A stretch of DNA of 9,612 nt from Cyanobacteria bacterium M_surface_7_m2_037 (lineage in GTDB: Bacteria > Cyanobacteriota > Cyanobacteriia > PCC-6307 > Cyanobiaceae): contig VGPP01000062.1 of the NCBI GenBank assembly GCA_016882585.1, forward strand, positions 1 to 9,612. Reading direction: 5' to 3'. The notes beneath the pieces were generated by a model. It saw nothing but the letters and a program-made list of their open reading frames with translations, was not told where the DNA came from and did no database searches. Shown piece by piece: positions 6,531 through 9,612 of the stretch; position 1 is the first letter of the stretch, and every line of letters starts with the position of its first letter. The position numbers and the translations under genes are program-made.

Positions 6531-7616
6531 TCAGGCCGCCAGGGCCAGTTCAAAGGCGCCGCGGTCGCTGGATTCGGGACGCTCGAACACCTTGCAGAAC
6601 ACCTTCACCACGCGATCGCCGGAGTCGATCTGCTCGAGGGGGTCCTTGCGCAGGCGGTGGCGCAGGCAGCAGGCGGCCACGCGGGCCACGTCGTCTTCGG
6701 TCACCTCGGTGCGGCCCTCGAAGGCGGCCAGGGCGCGGGCGGCGCGGTTGGTCACGATGTCGCCGCGCAGGCCATCCACGTCCAGCTCACCGCAGATGGC
6801 GGAGATGCGGATGCGCAGGTCGTCGTCGATCTGCACCTGGGGCAGGCGGTTCTGGGCCTCCACCACCCGGGCCTGCAGGCCGTCCTGGGTGGTCTGCACC
6901 GCGTTGTTGAAGCCGTCGGGGTCGTTGTCGAAGGCGGTGCGCTGATCCACCACCTGCACGCGCAGCTCGGGATCGCGCACGGTGCGCACTTCCACGCTCA
7001 TGCCGAAGCGATCGAGCAGCTGCGGGCGCAGCTCGCCTTCTTCGGGGTTACCGGAGCCGATCAGCACAAAGCGGGCCGGGTGGCGCACGCTCACGCCCTC
7101 GCGCTCCACGGTGTTCCAGCCGGAGGCGGCCGAATCCAGCAGCACGTCCACCAGGTGGTCGTCGAGGAGGTTCACCTCATCCACGTAGAGCAGGCCGCGG
7201 TTGGCCTTGGCCAGCAGGCCGGGTTCAAAGGCGCGCACGCCCTCGCTCAGGGCCTTCTCGATGTCGATCGTGCCGCAGAGGCGGTCTTCGGTGGCGCCCA
7301 GGGGCAGGTCCACCATCGGCACCTGACGCTTCTCGGTGGGCAGCTGTTCGCCGTGCTCGGCCCGCTGACGCACCTCAGCGCTCTGGAGGTCGGGATCGGT
7401 GGCCGAACTGTTGTAGGGATCGCCCGCCACCACGTCGATCTTGGGCAGCAGATCCGCCAGGGCGCGGATGGTGGTGCTCTTGCCGGTGCCGCGGTCGCCC
7501 ATGATCATCACGCCGCCAATGCGGGGATCGATCACGTTGAGCAGCAGGGCGAGCTTCATCTCCTCCTGACCCACGATGGCGGTGAAGGGGAAGACCCTGC
7601 GCTTGCGGGCTTGCAT
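6531..7616 (-). CDS. chlI: Magnesium chelatase ATPase subunit ChlI
   Basis: ChlI is the AAA+ ATPase subunit that, with ChlD and ChlH, drives insertion of Mg2+ into protoporphyrin IX, the first committed step of chlorophyll synthesis. The 361-residue length is standard. Motifs: FTAIVGQEEMK at the N terminus; Walker A GDRGTGKST at 40-48; the insertion with AGDPYNSSATDPDLQ near 64-78; Walker B LLYVDEVN at 142-149; sensor-1 asparagine N190 in IGSGNPEEGELRPQ; the arginine finger in LLDRFG (R203); and the C-terminal helical domain with RHRLRKDPLEQID. Cysteines (for example C114 and an ACC pair near the C terminus) could allow redox control, as shown for plant CHLI, but that is not demonstrated here. 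Its ATG lies in a TGATG overlap with the DUF3370 gene upstream, and ruvC follows 19 bases after the stop. No anomalies. Confidence 0.98.
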   Translation of the reverse strand: MQARKRRVFPFTAIVGQEEMKLALLLNVIDPRIGGVMIMGDRGTGKSTTIRALADLLPKIDVVAGDPYNSSATDPDLQSAEVRQRAEHGEQLPTEKRQVPMVDLPLGATEDRLCGTIDIEKALSEGVRAFEPGLLAKANRGLLYVDEVNLLDDHLVDVLLDSAASGWNTVEREGVSVRHPARFVLIGSGNPEEGELRPQLLDRFGMSVEVRTVRDPELRVQVVDQRTAFDNDPDGFNNAVQTTQDGLQARVVEAQNRLPQVQIDDDLRIRISAICGELDVDGLRGDIVTNRAARALAAFEGRTEVTEDDVARVAACCLRHRLRKDPLEQIDSGDRVVKVFCKVFERPESSDRGAFELALAA

Positions 7617-8995
7617 CAGTGATGTGAAGCGGTCTGTTCGGGGGATTGTTTCACAGGCAGCAGGCTCAGCACCTGGGGCGGCGTGGCATCGGCTGGGTAG
7701 ATCAGGCGCACCCGCAGCTGCCGGCTGGCTCCCGGCGCCAGGCTCACGGTGCCCAGGGCCGGCCCCTGCTGCCCCACCCGCTGCACCAGGTGGAAACTGC
7801 GGCGACCGGCGGCGGTGCCGTTGTCAGCGTCGAGTCCGCTGGCCTCCACCGTGCCGCGGAACATCACCGATTTGCCGGGCTCGGGATTGAAGCGCAGGCC
7901 GCCCTGGGCCTGATCGCTCTTCAGCGGTGATTCGAAGGCCAGCTCCAGCTGCACGGGCTTGCTGCCGGTGTTGCGCAGCGGAATCGCCAGGTTGTATTCC
8001 ACGCCGTAATTGCCGTGGGCGGCCCAGGCGGTGCCGGGGTAGAAGGCTTTGAGCTCGGCCGTCTGCACCTGGCCGGTGCCGAGGCTGCCCCGATCCAATG
8101 AAGCGATCGGCCAGGAGATCGGGGCTCGGCTGGCCGACAAATAGGGCTTGCCGGGGTCGGTGATCGTGCCGTTCCAGATGCTGCCGATCTGCACACCGCT
8201 CACGCGGGAATACACGATCCGGCCGCTGGCGCCGCGCGGGGTGGGCTTGTGCTCCTTGGGGCTGAGGCCGCCGTTGAGCAAGTCCGCCCAGCTGCTTGGC
8301 GCTGGCGGTTGATGCCCTGTGCCGTAGGCCGCCAGGGTGGCCATGCTCACCGGGCCCGAGCTCTGCAGGCGCAGCTGCAGGTTGCGGCCATTGAGCAGGG
8401 GGTGAAGCCCCTTCACCGGGATCGGCAGCACGAGCAGCGTGCTCGGCCGCCCCGGCGTCAGGGTCCACCGCTCAGGGATCAGTGGATTGCGCTGGCGGGC
8501 CAGCAATTCGGTGGCCACGCGGCTGCCGGGGCCGCTGTACACATGGCCGTCCTGCGGCATCAGCGCCGGCAGGGGCAGAAAGGGGGCGTCCTGCTGTTGC
8601 TTGTCGGTGGCCTGCGAGAGCGCCGTGGAGCCCCCCAGCAGTTGCAGCGTTACCGGTTGGCTGCCGCGGGGCTGCGCCACCACGGCCAGCCAGAGGGTGG
8701 AATCGAGGCTGTCTGGCTTGCCGGCATACACGTGGTGGCTGAACAGATCAAACCGACCGTTCAGCGCCACATCGAGATGGGCATCGGGCTTGGGCCGCCC
8801 GGCAGCCGGGAAGGTGGAGAGCAGGATCCCGGGCCCGGAAATCAGTTCGGGGTTGTTGTCGTTCACCACCAGCACCTGATCCAGGCCGCCGGGCAGGGGT
8901 GCCACGGTCTGCGGCCGCAGAACCGGTGCCGGCGGAGCAGGGGCCGCCGGGGTGGTGGCAGCCGGTGCGGCCGCCAGTAGCAAGGGCAGGATCAT
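7616..8995 (-). CDS. DUF3370 domain protein, predicted exported
   Basis: This 459-residue protein matches my knowledge of DUF3370, a family seen chiefly in cyanobacteria and without an established biochemical function. Characteristic segments are VLRPQTVAPLPGGLDQ near residue 25, then NPELISGPGILLSTFP, LNGRFDLFSHHVY, a YSGPGSRVATELLARQR segment, LLVLPIPVKGLHPLLNGR, and in the second half NYGVEYNLAIPLRNTG followed by a beta-rich end. The N terminus (ILPLLLAAAPAATTPAAPAPP) looks like a signal peptide followed by an Ala/Pro linker, so periplasm, outer membrane or cell surface is likely. It lacks a positively charged residue before the hydrophobic core, which is unusual. ATG 8995 overlaps the serine hydrolase stop by four bases, and its own stop overlaps chlI by one base. 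The neighbouring hydrolase hints at an envelope role, which is inference. Confidence 0.9.
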   Translation of the reverse strand: MILPLLLAAAPAATTPAAPAPPAPVLRPQTVAPLPGGLDQVLVVNDNNPELISGPGILLSTFPAAGRPKPDAHLDVALNGRFDLFSHHVYAGKPDSLDSTLWLAVVAQPRGSQPVTLQLLGGSTALSQATDKQQQDAPFLPLPALMPQDGHVYSGPGSRVATELLARQRNPLIPERWTLTPGRPSTLLVLPIPVKGLHPLLNGRNLQLRLQSSGPVSMATLAAYGTGHQPPAPSSWADLLNGGLSPKEHKPTPRGASGRIVYSRVSGVQIGSIWNGTITDPGKPYLSASRAPISWPIASLDRGSLGTGQVQTAELKAFYPGTAWAAHGNYGVEYNLAIPLRNTGSKPVQLELAFESPLKSDQAQGGLRFNPEPGKSVMFRGTVEASGLDADNGTAAGRRSFHLVQRVGQQGPALGTVSLAPGASRQLRVRLIYPADATPPQVLSLLPVKQSPEQTASHH

Positions 8996-9612
8996 CGGGA
9001 CGCAGCGGGTGCGGTTCCGCCTGGCTTGCCGATCAGGGCCCGGGCCACCTCGGCGGCCATGGCGCGGATCAGGTCGGTGGAGCGGGGGTCGTTGAAGGGG
9101 CCTTTCACCATGAAAGCGGCCACGGCCCGTTGGCCGTTGGGCAGCTCGATCAGGCCGCCATCGGCGTAGGCGATGCCGATGTCGCCGGTTTTGTTGAGCA
9201 CGGTCACGCCGTGGGCGAGCAGGGCGCTGTCTGGGTCGGCGGAATCGCCGCCCAGGCCCATCAGCAGGCCCAGGGGCAGCAGGGTGTTGGTGCGGGAGGT
9301 GCCCATCACGCCGCGGAACAGATCACGGGCGCGCGGGCTGAGCATCTCGCCCGTATCCACCAGCGCGATCGAGCGGGCCAGATCCAGGGAGCTGGTGGTG
9401 TTAGTGCCATCGAGATCCGGCAGCCAGTTGTTCACCACCGTGGCCGTGAGGCCCATGGCCTGGAAGCGGGCGTTGAGGGCAACTTTTCCGCCCAGGCGCT
9501 TGATCAGCAGGTTGGTGGCGCTGTTGTCGCTCACCCGGATCATCTCGGTGGCCGCCTCCCAGAAGGGGAAGCGCGTGCCCACCGGTTTGTTGGCCATCCA
9601 GCCGGCACCGCC
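8992..9612 (-). CDS. Class A beta-lactamase-fold serine hydrolase (5' end outside window)
   Basis: The frame is open to the right edge, so the N terminus, including the catalytic SxxK motif, is not visible; 206 residues remain. The internal Met at 9597 is probably not the start, because GGAGW precedes it in frame and conserved motifs follow at once. The SDN motif is in VSDNSATNLLIKRLGG (bases 9523-9531), and the KTG motif is in VLNKTGDIG (bases 9184-9192), followed by YADGGLIELPNGQRAVAAFMVKG. Together they identify the penicillin-binding / class A beta-lactamase fold. In the omega-loop region the sequence reads NNWLPDLDGTNTTSS, where class A lactamases have WEPELN; the general-base Glu appears to be Leu. 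The protein may therefore act on peptidoglycan peptides rather than hydrolyse beta-lactams, but that is inference. It overlaps the DUF3370 start by four bases. Confidence 0.9.
   Translation of the reverse strand, partial: GGAGWMANKPVGTRFPFWEAATEMIRVSDNSATNLLIKRLGGKVALNARFQAMGLTATVVNNWLPDLDGTNTTSSLDLARSIALVDTGEMLSPRARDLFRGVMGTSRTNTLLPLGLLMGLGGDSADPDSALLAHGVTVLNKTGDIGIAYADGGLIELPNGQRAVAAFMVKGPFNDPRSTDLIRAMAAEVARALIGKPGGTAPAASR

Noticed and set aside
6612..6619. HIP1 palindrome GCGATCGC
   Set aside because: I found one copy by eye in the whole window, inside chlI. That does not indicate the HIP1 abundance seen in some cyanobacteria and has no local meaning.
6657..7622. Plus-strand open frame (321 codons) covering chlI in antisense
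   Set aside because: Its His/Gly/Ala/Gln-rich, low-information product mirrors the strong codon bias of chlI; no ribosome binding site or domain supports it.
1..9612. Mobile elements, CRISPR repeats, tRNA/rRNA genes or a defence island
   Set aside because: I saw no transposase, phage or restriction motifs, no spaced repeats and no tRNA-like fold. The gene content is ordinary core metabolism.

Overview
The window is GC-rich DNA from a cyanobacterium, most likely a picocyanobacterium of the Cyanobium / marine Synechococcus type. The placement rests on a ChlI magnesium-chelatase ATPase, a DUF3370 protein (a family I know mainly from cyanobacteria), a SufE, and very tight packing. The combination chlI - ruvC - folate cyclo-ligase - sufE - hom is, from memory, a core-genome neighbourhood in this group. 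There is no sign of a prophage, island, insertion sequence, CRISPR array, tRNA or rRNA.

Every supported gene lies on the minus strand, so transcription runs from high to low coordinates. In that order: (1) a class A beta-lactamase-fold serine hydrolase, cut by the right edge; (2) an exported DUF3370 protein; (3) chlI; (4) ruvC; (5) 5-formyltetrahydrofolate cyclo-ligase; (6) a probable small protein of about 73 residues; (7) an exported, membrane-anchored protein resembling the NikL-type / carboxypeptidase-regulatory-like domain; (8) sufE; (9) hom, homoserine dehydrogenase; (10) a 67-residue protein of unknown function; (11) a family 5 solute-binding lipoprotein; (12) a DppB/OppB-type permease, cut by the left edge.

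The genes are nearly fused in several places. There are four-base ATGA overlaps at 8992-8995, 6035-6038 and 926-929, and one-base TGATG overlaps at 7616 and 4675. The only break over 100 bases is 2727-2910. It divides a large housekeeping block (cell wall, chlorophyll, recombination, folate, Fe-S, amino acids) from a peptide-type ABC transporter block. Translational coupling is therefore likely within each block, although the functions do not form one pathway.

I found no clear undescribed system. The items most worth a second look are the NikL-like protein with a predicted N-terminal histidine and a His-rich stretch, a serine hydrolase whose omega-loop glutamate appears to be replaced, and two small conserved-looking proteins.
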